A DNA stretch of 64,000 nt from positions 1 through 64,000 of the forward strand of contig JAETNT010000019.1 in assembly GCA_021772025.1 (NCBI GenBank). Reading direction: 5' to 3'. Both the position numbers and the translations under genes were made by a program. The notes beneath the pieces are model-generated. The model ran no database searches, was not told the origin of the DNA, and worked only from the letters and a program-made list of their open reading frames with translations. Below, one piece after another: positions 25,491 to 33,298 of this stretch (position 1 is its first letter; each line of letters begins with the position of its first letter). This DNA comes from Enterocloster bolteae. Lineage in GTDB: Bacteria; Bacillota; Clostridia; Lachnospirales; Lachnospiraceae.

Positions 25491-26592
25491 GCCTTTGATA
25501 AACCGCATCCCGAAACAAAGTATAAAAAACTGAGCAAAGCGGAATAAAAATCAACATTCCCAAAATTCCCATAGCGCTTCCGCCAATGGTTACCGCTACC
25601 AATACCCAGATAGAAGGAAGGCCTACAGAGCCCCCTACTACGTGAGGGTAAATCAAGTTTCCTTCTATCTGCTGAAGTACAAAGAATACCACCAAAAATA
25701 TCAAAGCATCAACAGGGCTTACCATCAGCATCAAAAACGCCCCTACCCCGCAGCCGATAAAGGCCCCAAAGATAGGAACCAGCGCAGTAAAAGCAATGAG
25801 CACTCCAATAAGGAGCGCATAAGGCAGCCGCAAAATCACCAGGGTTACAAAAAACATAGTTCCCAGGATCACCGCTTCCAGACACTGGCCTGTCAGGAAG
25901 CTGCTGAATGTCCTTTCCGTCAGGGCTGCCACCTGAATTACCCGGTTTTCCCAATATTCCGGCAGAAAAGCCCTGATAATTTTTACGGCCTGCCCTGCCA
26001 GAGTCTCTTTCTGAAGAAGGATGTAAATGGCAAACACCAGTCCGATCCCAAAGGAAGTTACCCCGCTTGCTATAGTGGCGGCGGCGGAAAAGGTAGTAGA
26101 CAAAACAGAGCCGGCCCCGTTTTTCAAAAATTCTATAATATCCTGCATCATTCTCTGCCAATCAATCTCAATGTTATTGATCCAGGCCAATATTTCCGGA
26201 TTATCGGAAAAGAGCTTTTCCAGCCAGTTTTGCACTCCGGTAAAAAATGCCGGTACGCTTTCTCTTAAAGAATAAAGGGTCTTCCACAGCTGTGGGATCA
26301 CCACAATCATCACCGTCAAAAGCACCGCTGCCACTACCGCTATAGCAGCAGCAAGAGCCACAGGGCGCTTAAAACGTTTTTTCCCTTTGTCGGGAAGCAG
26401 CTTTTCAATGTTACGCATAGGCAGGTTGAGGATAAAGGCAATCGCTCCTCCCAGAAAAAAGGGCAGTGCCATGTGAAGAATTACTCCTGCCAAGTTAAAA
26501 AGCCTCTGATAATTTATCCCGGCTATTACAATGATTATGGTGAAGATAATTAATCCCTGTAATTTTTTTATGGTTTCTTTATTTAGCTCCAT
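25471..26592 (-). CDS. AI-2E-family (TqsA/YdiK-like) membrane protein
   Basis: A 373-residue multi-spanning membrane protein. Hydrophobic segments lie near both ends and in the middle (LIIFTIIIVIAGINY, MALPFFLGGAIAFILNLP, VALAAAIAVVAAVLLTVMIVVIP). The family-typical C-terminal part includes LLIGVLIAFTALVPIFGAFIG and VVFFVLQQIEGNLIYPHVVGGSVGL. Members export or exchange small solutes; the autoinducer-2 role holds only for a few, so the name should not be taken as function. The start overlaps the end of the alanyl-tRNA editing gene by 14 bases behind GGAGG, so the two are coupled. Confidence 0.92.
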   Translation of the reverse strand: MELNKETIKKLQGLIIFTIIIVIAGINYQRLFNLAGVILHMALPFFLGGAIAFILNLPMRNIEKLLPDKGKKRFKRPVALAAAIAVVAAVLLTVMIVVIPQLWKTLYSLRESVPAFFTGVQNWLEKLFSDNPEILAWINNIEIDWQRMMQDIIEFLKNGAGSVLSTTFSAAATIASGVTSFGIGLVFAIYILLQKETLAGQAVKIIRAFLPEYWENRVIQVAALTERTFSSFLTGQCLEAVILGTMFFVTLVILRLPYALLIGVLIAFTALVPIFGAFIGCGVGAFLMLMVSPVDALIFLVVFFVLQQIEGNLIYPHVVGGSVGLPSIWVLVAVTIGGSAMGILGMLIFIPLCSVFYTLFRDAVYQRLKDKNG

Positions 26593-27745
26593 TCATTTCC
26601 TCCAAAAAAGCCGTTTCTATCTCCTCCTTCGTCCCGCTGAAAGTTCCCTGGATAATCTGGCCGCTGCCTCCGCCCCGGCCGTTTAACCTGCCATTAAGCC
26701 TCTTTGACAAATTTTTTATATCCACTGTCTCACTGCCCAAGGCATATTGATGTTTTCCGTCCTTTTCCGAACAGACCAGCACCGCATTTCCTCTTTTCTT
26801 TTGGTAAAGAGCCGTACATAGCTCTCTTAGCTGAACAGGAGCCAGACCTTCTTTTACAACAAAAAGGGGCTGTTCCTGTTCCGGGTAAAGGTCAGACCAG
26901 GCATCAAACAGCTCCCGATACAGCTTGACCGTTAAATAAGCTCTGGCCTGGTTTTCCTCCTTCTGCTTTTCCACAGCCTCCGCCGCTTCTCCTGTTTTTA
27001 CTGACAGTAAATTGGAAATCTTAAGAATCTGTTTCTGCTTCCTGTCAAAGTCCCACAGAGCGCGGCGGCCGCATACCATCGTCATCCGGACACCGCCTTT
27101 GTAATTCATAATACTGGTAATTTTAATCAGGCCCACTTCCCCGGTCCTCTCTACGTGGGTTCCGCAGCAAGCGCAGATATCAGCCTTTGGAATCTCTACA
27201 ATGCGGACCTCACCGCTTAATTCCTTTTTGCTTCGATAGGGAATTGTTTTAAGCTCTTCTGCCCCCGGATACCATACCTTTACCGGAAAGTTTTGAAATA
27301 CCACCTGGTTGGCTGCCTCTTCCATCTCTTCTGCTTCACGGGAAGTCATGGGGCCGTCAAAATCTATGGTGGTTTCCTGAGTCCCCATATGAAATCCTAC
27401 ATTGTTATAGCCGAATCTCTGGTGAATTAGACCGGATAAAATATGCTCTCCGGTATGCTGCTGCATATAGTCAAACCGCCGTTCCCAGTCCACAATTCCT
27501 TCCGCCATGCTGCCAATCTCAAGGGGCTCCAGAAGCTCATGAACAATTTGTCCGTCTCTCTCATGAACGTCTAACACCGGAATCCCTGCCAGAGTCCCTG
27601 TATCCCCTGGCTGTCCGCCGCCCTCCGGGTAAAAGGCCGTCTGGTTTAAAATCACGTTGTATCCCTTTTTTCCCGGCTGACAGGAAACTACCGTACACAT
27701 AAAGGATTTCACATAAGGCATCTGGTAATACAGTTTCTGAATCAT
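26579..27745 (-). CDS. Alanyl-tRNA editing protein, AlaX-L type with DHHA1 domain
   Basis: A 388-residue stand-alone editing enzyme that hydrolyses mischarged seryl- or glycyl-tRNA(Ala). The N-terminal OB-like part has NQTAFYPEGGGQPGDTG. The editing core has the zinc ligands HTGEH at about residue 96 and CACCGTHV at about 190. The C-terminal DHHA1 domain ends with RGGGSGQIIQGTFSG, as in AlaRS. The aminoacylation domain of AlaRS is absent and the length fits the AlaX-L subgroup. The ribosome site is AGGAGG and the gene is first of a two-gene unit with the AI-2E-type protein. Confidence 0.92.
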   Translation of the reverse strand: MIQKLYYQMPYVKSFMCTVVSCQPGKKGYNVILNQTAFYPEGGGQPGDTGTLAGIPVLDVHERDGQIVHELLEPLEIGSMAEGIVDWERRFDYMQQHTGEHILSGLIHQRFGYNNVGFHMGTQETTIDFDGPMTSREAEEMEEAANQVVFQNFPVKVWYPGAEELKTIPYRSKKELSGEVRIVEIPKADICACCGTHVERTGEVGLIKITSIMNYKGGVRMTMVCGRRALWDFDRKQKQILKISNLLSVKTGEAAEAVEKQKEENQARAYLTVKLYRELFDAWSDLYPEQEQPLFVVKEGLAPVQLRELCTALYQKKRGNAVLVCSEKDGKHQYALGSETVDIKNLSKRLNGRLNGRGGGSGQIIQGTFSGTKEEIETAFLEEMNGAK

Positions 27746-27860
27746 TTTTTTCCTCCTGACCCATGAAGATTTAGGGCCATTATACTACGATTCAATTTTT
27801 CCGTAAACATAGAAATACTGATTTTTTTCTAAATACAGGAAACAGTGACAGGCAGGGCAA

Positions 27861-27869
27861 CATATGATG
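27861..27869 (+). promoter_or_regulatory. Sporulation-sigma-like -10 element (speculative)
   Basis: CATATGATG, 33 bases before the start codon of the Cys-rich protein, resembles the CATA-type -10 of mother-cell sigma factors E and K. No convincing -35 could be fixed and no vegetative promoter was seen in 27746-27901. Confidence 0.25.
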
Positions 27870-27901
27870 GAGTGTAATCAAAATTGTTGGAGGATTCAAC
27901 T

Positions 27902-28150
27902 ATGAGCGATGTTGCTGCTACAAACTGCGGATGCGGATGTGAATGTGGGAACGTAGGAGGAAACGGATGCAACCTGATTTTCCTGATCCTGATCCTGTGC
28001 TGCTGCGGCGGCTGGGGCGGAAACGGAAACAACTGCGGCAATAACTGCGGATGCACCTGCGGCGGCGGCTGGGGCGGAGACTGCCTGTGGATTTTAATCC
28101 TGCTGTGCTGCTGCGGCGGTTGGGGCGGAAACGGCGGCTTCTGCTGCTAA
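27902..28150 (+). CDS. Small Cys/Gly/Trp-rich repeat protein
   Basis: An 82-residue protein with extreme composition: roughly one quarter Gly and one fifth Cys. Two copies of a module are visible: a hydrophobic run followed by CCCGGWGGNG (LIFLILILCCCGGWGG at about 26-41 and LWILILLCCCGGWGG at about 62-76). They are separated by Asn/Cys-rich GNNCGNNCGCTCGGGWGG, and the protein ends in GGFCC. The N-terminus is CGCGCECGN. Similar ORFs in clostridial genomes are sometimes labelled chorion class high-cysteine proteins (from memory). A cross-linked spore coat or envelope component, or a metal-binding membrane peptide, is inferred. The start is ATG at 27902, eight bases after GGAGG; a strong terminator follows, so it is a complete one-gene unit. 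Confidence 0.8.
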   Translation: MSDVAATNCGCGCECGNVGGNGCNLIFLILILCCCGGWGGNGNNCGNNCGCTCGGGWGGDCLWILILLCCCGGWGGNGGFCC

Positions 28151-28165
28151 TCAAGTACATCCCCT

Positions 28166-28206
28166 GGCAGAACCTCCTTGCTGTAAAAGGCGGTTCTGCC
28201 TTTTTT
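28166..28206 (+). terminator. Terminator of the Cys-rich protein gene
   Basis: GGCAGAACCTCCTT and AAGGCGGTTCTGCC form a long stem, with one mismatch, around a short loop, followed by six T. Confidence 0.92.
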
Positions 28207-28300
28207 ACTAAGAAACCGTGTTGACCGGCAGCTATGCGGACTGCATGCTTGTATGCAGGAACACATAGCTATCGGGCAACCAATCTCTGCCTTATCTTCC

Positions 28301-28465
28301 TTACCTCTCTCCTTTATCTTTTGCCGGACGTGCTCCGATACCGCAGCGGCCGCCTTTATACCCCTGGTTTCTCCTTCTTTCATTTCGTTCTTTCTGTCTC
28401 ATGCATTCCTCATCTATCTCATAAACGGCGTTGCCGTCAATAATCAACCGATTCCAAATAGTCAT
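28301..28465 (-). CDS. Small basic protein of unknown function (possible)
   Basis: A 54-residue ORF starting MTIWNRLIIDGNAVYEIDEE and ending in a basic Arg/Lys/Gly-rich tail. It has a strong ribosome site (AGGAGG, nine bases before ATG at 28465). The N-terminal 30 residues look like real protein; the tail is less convincing. An overlapping minus-strand frame (28147-28383) would continue as a longer helical and then Cys-containing chain, so a single-base shift near 28365-28385 could join the two. Not recognised. The rest of 28207-28562 shows nothing else. Confidence 0.45.
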   Translation of the reverse strand: MTIWNRLIIDGNAVYEIDEECMRQKERNERRRNQGYKGGRCGIGARPAKDKGER

Positions 28466-28562
28466 GTCTAAAAACCTCCTGTTCACTCTATACTATATGC
28501 AGCAGGTATGAATTTCTCTCCCTCTGCATAAGTTTAACCAAGAACAAAAAAGGACCGGGATA

Positions 28563-29045
28563 ATGGCTGAACACTCGGATATTAAATTTACTGATTTTGA
28601 TTATTGGAGCAGCGATCCGCATCTTCAGATGTTAAAGGCAGCCCTGCCTTTTATGCAGGTCTCTCAGCAGCGAACCGTTTCCATTCTGGTACGGTTTCAG
28701 GAGCTTCTCCATACTATGGATCTCTACGGTTTGGCGGAAGATCCGGCTATGGAAATCTGCGCTCTGGACAGAACCTCTGCCTCTCCCATGGATATGCTGA
28801 TGGCAATAAAGCCTTTTGCGCCTTCTAAGGAACAGGATTTTATTGATGTAATGATTAATTTTATTCAGGGATTTCAAATCCGCCGGGGCTATCAGGAGAT
28901 GCAGGAAGCCTCCGGGGAAAGCAGCGAGGAAGGCGGCGGCTTTTCTGGATTCCCTTTAGAACAGTTGAAAGGCTTTCTCTCGCCTCAACAGCAGACTCAG
29001 CTGGAAAATATTCAGATGGTGATGCAGGCATTGCAGATGATCTAA
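28563..29045 (+). CDS. Hypothetical protein, 160 residues
   Basis: Not recognised. An acidic, soluble, mostly helical protein: MAEHSDIKFTDFDYWSSDPH, then helices rich in Met, Leu and Gln, a Glu/Gly/Ser linker at about residues 115-130 (GESSEEGGGFSG) and a C-terminal helix (LSPQQQTQLENIQMVMQALQM). No signal peptide or membrane segment. AAGGA lies upstream. It is followed after 47 bases by the 99-residue gene, then a strong terminator, so the two form a unit. The C-terminal SPQQQ.QLENIQMVMQAL and the downstream NMSPSEKKRLDTLKML may be comparable helices. No function can be assigned. Confidence 0.85.
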   Translation: MAEHSDIKFTDFDYWSSDPHLQMLKAALPFMQVSQQRTVSILVRFQELLHTMDLYGLAEDPAMEICALDRTSASPMDMLMAIKPFAPSKEQDFIDVMINFIQGFQIRRGYQEMQEASGESSEEGGGFSGFPLEQLKGFLSPQQQTQLENIQMVMQALQMI

Positions 29046-29092
29046 CATAAGATTTAGTTTTAGCAGGTATTTTATAAAAGGAGAGAATACAT

Positions 29093-29392
29093 ATGGATTT
29101 TAACTGGAAGGACGATCCCAGACTGAAAGGAATGGACGCAAAAAAGCTTGAATATTTAAATGAGTTTGCAGACAGGGTCCGCCAGGCCCCTAAAGATCGG
29201 CTTATGGCTACCTTTCTGTCTTTGAACATGGAAGCTTCCCAAAAAGGGATTCAATTTACCGATCAGGAAACGGAGCTCTTGGTCTCCATTCTTACCGCAA
29301 ATATGAGCCCGTCTGAAAAAAAGCGCCTGGATACATTAAAAATGTTATCCCGGCGCCTTAGCGGCAACCAGAGAAAGCGAACCGGAAAGTAA
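29093..29392 (+). CDS. Hypothetical protein, 99 residues
   Basis: Not recognised. A small basic helical protein: MDFNWKDDPRLKGMDAKKLE, a middle LMATFLSLNMEASQKGIQF, then ELLVSILTANMSPSEKKRLD and a basic end (RRLSGNQRKRTGK). No membrane segment. It has AAAGGAG before ATG. It is co-transcribed with the 160-residue gene upstream and closed by the terminator at 29414-29455. Structural or adaptor proteins are the likely class for both; this is guesswork. Confidence 0.85.
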   Translation: MDFNWKDDPRLKGMDAKKLEYLNEFADRVRQAPKDRLMATFLSLNMEASQKGIQFTDQETELLVSILTANMSPSEKKRLDTLKMLSRRLSGNQRKRTGK

Positions 29393-29413
29393 GCTGTCTT
29401 CTGGGAAATGCCT

Positions 29414-29455
29414 CGGCGAAAGTGGCAGATTCTATCACTTTCGCCGCATTTTTTT
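29414..29455 (+). terminator. Terminator of the two-gene hypothetical unit
   Basis: CGGCGAAAGTG pairs perfectly with CACTTTCGCCG around an 11-base loop, followed by CATTTTTTT. Confidence 0.93.
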
Positions 29456-29493
29456 AATTCTGTTCCAGCTGATTTTCTCGGAATCCTCCAGGC

Positions 29494-30480
29494 TTAAAGC
29501 AGCTTTCTCCTCATTTCCTCTCCTGACATATTGAGTAAATAGGCTGGCGCCACATCAAACACAGTTTTGCAGCCTGCTGCCCCGTCCTGAGCCATCCGGT
29601 ACACAGCCCTGGCATAAGCGGCAATGACACTGGCGGTAAATTCCGGGTTAGAGTCCAGTTTTAGGCTGTACTCAATAATATGGTGATTCTCTCCGTTCCA
29701 GCCGGTTTTTCCGGTGCGGAACACGAAACCTCCATGGGGAATCCCGGCGTGTTCCCTCATCAGCTCCTCCTGAGAGATAAAATGCACTGTAGTGTTGTAA
29801 TCAGCAAAATAGTTAGGCATGGTCTTAATTTCGTTCTCAATTCTTGCCAAATCCGCTCCCTCTTTTGCTGCCACAAAACACTCTCTGGTATGTTTGTCTC
29901 TGGTAGCAAGCTCTGGATTCTCTCCCTTTCTCACGGCATCCAAAGCCTCTGGAACCGGGATGGTGTACTGTCTTGCATCCTTCACTCCTTCAATACGGCG
30001 GATGGCATCAGAATGTCCCTGGCTTACGCCTTTGCCCCAGAAAGTATAATCATGGCCTTCCGGCAAAATGGCGTTGGCATAGAGACGGTTTAAAGAAAAC
30101 ATCCCCGGATCCCAGCCTGCAGAAATCAGAGCTACATGGCCGCTTTCCTTTGCCGCCTGATCTACTGCCTCAAAATGCTCTGGTATCTTTGCATGGGTGT
30201 CAAAACTATCTACCACATGGAACAGCTTTGCCATCTTTGGAGTCTGGACAGGCAGATCGGTAGCGCTGCCGCCGCAGAGAATCATCACATCAATTTTCCC
30301 CTGCCAGTCCTTCACATCTTCTGCCCGGCATACCTGAACGCCCTGAGTCAGAACCTGCACACTCTTTGGGTCTCTCCTGGTAAAGACTGCAGCCAGTTCC
30401 ATATCTGTGTTTTGCCTTACAGCGCACTCAATGCCTTTTCCCAGATTTCCATATCCTATAATTCCGATTTTGATTGTCAT
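29494..30480 (-). CDS. ddh: meso-Diaminopimelate dehydrogenase
   Basis: A 328-residue NADPH-dependent enzyme that makes meso-diaminopimelate from tetrahydrodipicolinate in one step, for lysine and peptidoglycan synthesis. The Rossmann start IGIIGYGNLGKGIE, the VFTRRDP segment, VVDSFDTHAKIPEH and ISAGWDPGMFSLNRLYANAI match the family, as do the substrate-site GKGVSQGHSDA and HTRECFV. Length is standard. It lies 32 bases after leuS on the same strand, behind AAGGAGG, and is probably co-transcribed with it, so it may share leucine T-box control from the leuS leader. The pathway is the short dehydrogenase branch. Confidence 0.96.
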   Translation of the reverse strand: MTIKIGIIGYGNLGKGIECAVRQNTDMELAAVFTRRDPKSVQVLTQGVQVCRAEDVKDWQGKIDVMILCGGSATDLPVQTPKMAKLFHVVDSFDTHAKIPEHFEAVDQAAKESGHVALISAGWDPGMFSLNRLYANAILPEGHDYTFWGKGVSQGHSDAIRRIEGVKDARQYTIPVPEALDAVRKGENPELATRDKHTRECFVAAKEGADLARIENEIKTMPNYFADYNTTVHFISQEELMREHAGIPHGGFVFRTGKTGWNGENHHIIEYSLKLDSNPEFTASVIAAYARAVYRMAQDGAAGCKTVFDVAPAYLLNMSGEEMRRKLL

Positions 30481-30512
30481 ACGAATCCTCCTTTTCCATG
30501 CAGAAAGGGCAT

Positions 30513-32924
30513 CTATTTCATCACAATATTGATAATTTTTCCCGGAACGTAAATTTCCTTTATCACGCTGCCGGTAAGTTTATCGGCAATGGCCCTCTTT
30601 CCTGCCTCTAGAGCCTCCTCTTTAGACGCATCTGCCGGGATGCTTACAGTGCCGCGGGTCTTGCCGTTTATCTGAACGGCAATCTCAATCTGATCATCCT
30701 TCATAGCTTCCTGATCGCACTCCGGCCACTTGGCATGGAATACGCTGTCCTTTCCGCCTAGCTGCTCCCACAGCTCCTCGCCTATATGGGGAGCGAAAGG
30801 CGCCAACAGGATGGTAAAGGTACGTAGAGTCTCCTTATCGATCCCTCCTTCTTTCTTGGCCAAATCCATCAGCTTGTTATTATACTCCATAAAGCCGGAT
30901 ACCACTGTGTTTAAGCTGAACTGGGAAAAACGCTGCTCAATGTCAAATATCAGCTTGTGGCGCAGTTTCACCATCTCTTTGGTTTCTTTTATGTCCTTGT
31001 CCTTATTATCGGCTACCAAGTTCCAGAAACGGTTTAAAAATCTGGCTACGCCTTCGATCCCCCTGTCATCCCACTCGGCATCCAGCTCTGGCGGACCTAC
31101 AAACAGCTCGTAAAGGCGAAGGGCATCGCAGCCGTAATCCCGCACCAGATCATCGGGAGAAACTACGTTTCCTTTAGACTTGCTCATCTTAATGCCGTTC
31201 TTACCGTTGATCATTCCCTGGTTAAACAGCTTGGTAAAGGGCTCGTCAAAGTCTACCACTCCAATATCGTAAAGGAACTTGGTATAAAAACGGGAATACA
31301 GCAAATGAAGAACCGCGTGCTCTACGCCGCCGATATACATGTCAACCGGGAGATATTTTTTTGCTTTCTCCTTCGATACCAAAGCCTCGCTGTTTTTATT
31401 GTCCACATAACGCAGGAAATACCAGGAGGATCCTGCCCACTGAGGCATGGTGTTGGTCTCTCTCTTCGCGGGGCCGCCGCAGCAGGGACAGGTAGTATTC
31501 ACCCAATCATCAATGGCAGCTAAGGGAGATTCTCCGGTACCGGTAGGCTGGTAGCTTTCTACATCCGGAAGGGTTAAGGGAAGCTGATCCTCAGGAACCG
31601 GAACATTGCCGCACTTGGGACAATGAATAATCGGGATAGGTTCCCCCCAGTATCTCTGACGGGAGAATACCCAGTCGCGAAGCTTGTAGTTGACGGTCTT
31701 GCGGCCGATGCCCATCTTCTCAATCATTATGGGAGCTTCTTTCTTTAATACCGCAGACTCCATGCCGTTCCAGTCGCCGGAATTGATCATGGTGCCGGAA
31801 GCCTCCGTATAGGCCTCGGTCATATTTTCGATTTCCTTTCCGTCTTTGGCGATAACCTGGATAATGGGGATGTTAAATTTCTTTGCAAATTCAAAATCTC
31901 TGTCATCGTGAGCCGGTACACACATAATGGCGCCGGTACCATAGTCTGCCAGTACATAATCCGATAACCAGATGGGAGTCTTTTTACCGTTTAAGGGATT
32001 AATGGCATAGGAACCGGTAAATACGCCGGTTTTTTCCTTGGCCTGCATACGGTCTACATTAGACTTCATGGAAGCTTCAAAAATATACTTCTCTACTGCA
32101 TCTCTAGTCTCATCCACGGCCAATTCTTTCGCTAATTTATGTTCCGGGGAAAGTACCATAAAAGTAGCTCCGTGAAGGGTGTCGGGACGGGTAGTGTAGA
32201 CGGTAATCTTCTCGTCTCTTCCCTCTACCGGAAACTCTACTTCCGCACCATAGGACTTGCCGATCCAGTCAGTCTGCATCTTTTTAACCTTTTCCGGCCA
32301 GTCTAATTTATCCAGATCGTTTAATAATCTCTCTGCGTAAGCGGTAATCTTTAACATCCACTGGCGCAGGTTTTTCTTGGTAACCGGTGCGCCGCAGCGC
32401 TCGCAGCAGCCGTTTACCACCTCTTCGTTAGCCAGGCCCGTCTTGCAGGAGGGACACCAGTTAATGGGGAATTCCTTTTCATACGCCAGGCCTTTTTTGA
32501 ACATCTGGACAAAGATCCACTGAGTCCATTTATAGAACGCCGGATCCGTGGTGTTTACTTCCATATCCCAGTCATAGACAGCGGCAATCTCATGCATTTG
32601 ACGCTTGATATTTGCCACGTTTTCTGCAGTGGATTTGGCCGGGTGCACGCCCATTTTAATGGCGTAGTTTTCTGCCGGAAGGCCGAATGCATCCCAGCCC
32701 ATAGGATGGATCACATAATGGCCCTTTAACATCTGGTAGCGGCTCCAGGCATCTGAGATCACATAACCTCTCCAATGGCCTACATGAAGCCCGCTGCCGG
32801 AGGGGTAGGGAAACATGTCCAGGCAGTAATATTTAGGCTTTTTGCCGTCGTTAACATTGATGGGATTCTTCTCCCAGTTGGCACGCCATTTTTTTTCGAT
32901 GGCGGTGTGGTTGTACTGTGCCAT
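30513..32924 (-). CDS. leuS: Leucyl-tRNA synthetase
   Basis: An 803-residue class I synthetase charging tRNA(Leu). The HIGH motif appears as SGLHVGHWRGY at about residue 45, the editing domain has TTRPDTLHGATFMVLSPEH and DYGTGAIMCVPAHDDRD, and the KMSKS loop is NGIKMSKSKGN. The zinc-like cysteines NWCPSCKTGLANEEV and CPKCGNVP are present. The start chosen is ATG at 32924 behind AAGGAGTG; the ORF can be extended 33 codons upstream, but that part is the T-box leader and not coding. Expression is controlled by that leader. Confidence 0.98.
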   Translation of the reverse strand: MAQYNHTAIEKKWRANWEKNPINVNDGKKPKYYCLDMFPYPSGSGLHVGHWRGYVISDAWSRYQMLKGHYVIHPMGWDAFGLPAENYAIKMGVHPAKSTAENVANIKRQMHEIAAVYDWDMEVNTTDPAFYKWTQWIFVQMFKKGLAYEKEFPINWCPSCKTGLANEEVVNGCCERCGAPVTKKNLRQWMLKITAYAERLLNDLDKLDWPEKVKKMQTDWIGKSYGAEVEFPVEGRDEKITVYTTRPDTLHGATFMVLSPEHKLAKELAVDETRDAVEKYIFEASMKSNVDRMQAKEKTGVFTGSYAINPLNGKKTPIWLSDYVLADYGTGAIMCVPAHDDRDFEFAKKFNIPIIQVIAKDGKEIENMTEAYTEASGTMINSGDWNGMESAVLKKEAPIMIEKMGIGRKTVNYKLRDWVFSRQRYWGEPIPIIHCPKCGNVPVPEDQLPLTLPDVESYQPTGTGESPLAAIDDWVNTTCPCCGGPAKRETNTMPQWAGSSWYFLRYVDNKNSEALVSKEKAKKYLPVDMYIGGVEHAVLHLLYSRFYTKFLYDIGVVDFDEPFTKLFNQGMINGKNGIKMSKSKGNVVSPDDLVRDYGCDALRLYELFVGPPELDAEWDDRGIEGVARFLNRFWNLVADNKDKDIKETKEMVKLRHKLIFDIEQRFSQFSLNTVVSGFMEYNNKLMDLAKKEGGIDKETLRTFTILLAPFAPHIGEELWEQLGGKDSVFHAKWPECDQEAMKDDQIEIAVQINGKTRGTVSIPADASKEEALEAGKRAIADKLTGSVIKEIYVPGKIINIVMK

Positions 32925-32956
32925 TGTTTCACACTCCTTTGAATAAATTTCGCGTA

Positions 32957-33262
32957 ACAAAAAACCCCTTACGTCTCCAGCTCTCGCTATAGAGACGCAA
33001 GGGGAATCCTTACGCGGTACCACTCTACTTCATACTTGTCGTATGCTCTCGTTGCCGGGCAATTGTTTGTCAATCACAACAGGCCCTTTCTCGTATAACG
33101 GACGATAACCGGCGGCGCTTACTTGCCTGGCAGAAATCCGTCCAGGGGTTAGGCGTGCTACTCTGGGGCCAGTTCAAAAGGGATTTGCATCCGCCTTGCA
33201 CCATCCGGCGGCTCTCTGTGTGCTTTTCCGATTCTACTATTCCCCGTCACAGTATTTAAACT
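32957..33262 (-). ncRNA. T-box riboswitch leader of leuS (Leu)
   Basis: Read on the minus strand, stem I contains AGAGAGCCGCCGG and a specifier region GAA-CTG-GCCCCAGAGT, placing a CUG (Leu) codon at 33172-33170. The T-box bulge is AGTGGTACCGCG (33024-33013), whose UGGU would pair with the ACCA end of tRNA(Leu). The terminator stem is CCCCTTGCGTCT with AGACGTAAGGGG (33004-32965), followed by TTTTTTGTT. Uncharged tRNA(Leu) would favour the antiterminator and leuS expression. The specifier reading rests on alignment with the Trp leader at 58552-58840. Confidence 0.92.
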
Positions 33263-33269
33263 GTTTCTA

Positions 33270-33298
33270 AATTTAACACAATTCCTCCGGCATGTCAA
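33270..33298 (-). promoter_or_regulatory. Promoter of leuS, overlapping the upstream gene end
   Basis: On the minus strand TTGACA (33298-33293), a 17-base spacer and TAAATT (33275-33270). The elements lie within the last codons and stop of the FAD-Rieske gene. Transcription would begin at the base of T-box stem I. Confidence 0.75.

Noticed and set aside
25471-26592. AI-2E-type protein as an autoinducer-2 exporter
   Set aside because: The family name comes from one member. There is no quorum-sensing gene nearby and the family is functionally mixed.
27902-28150. Cys-rich micro-protein as a metallothionein or bacteriocin
   Set aside because: Cysteines are in CCC blocks beside hydrophobic runs, unlike metallothioneins. 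No leader peptide, modification enzyme or exporter is adjacent.
32925-33023. N-terminal extension of leuS by 33 codons
   Set aside because: The extension overlaps the T-box terminator and antiterminator, while ATG at 32924 has a good ribosome site and matches the usual LeuRS N-terminus.
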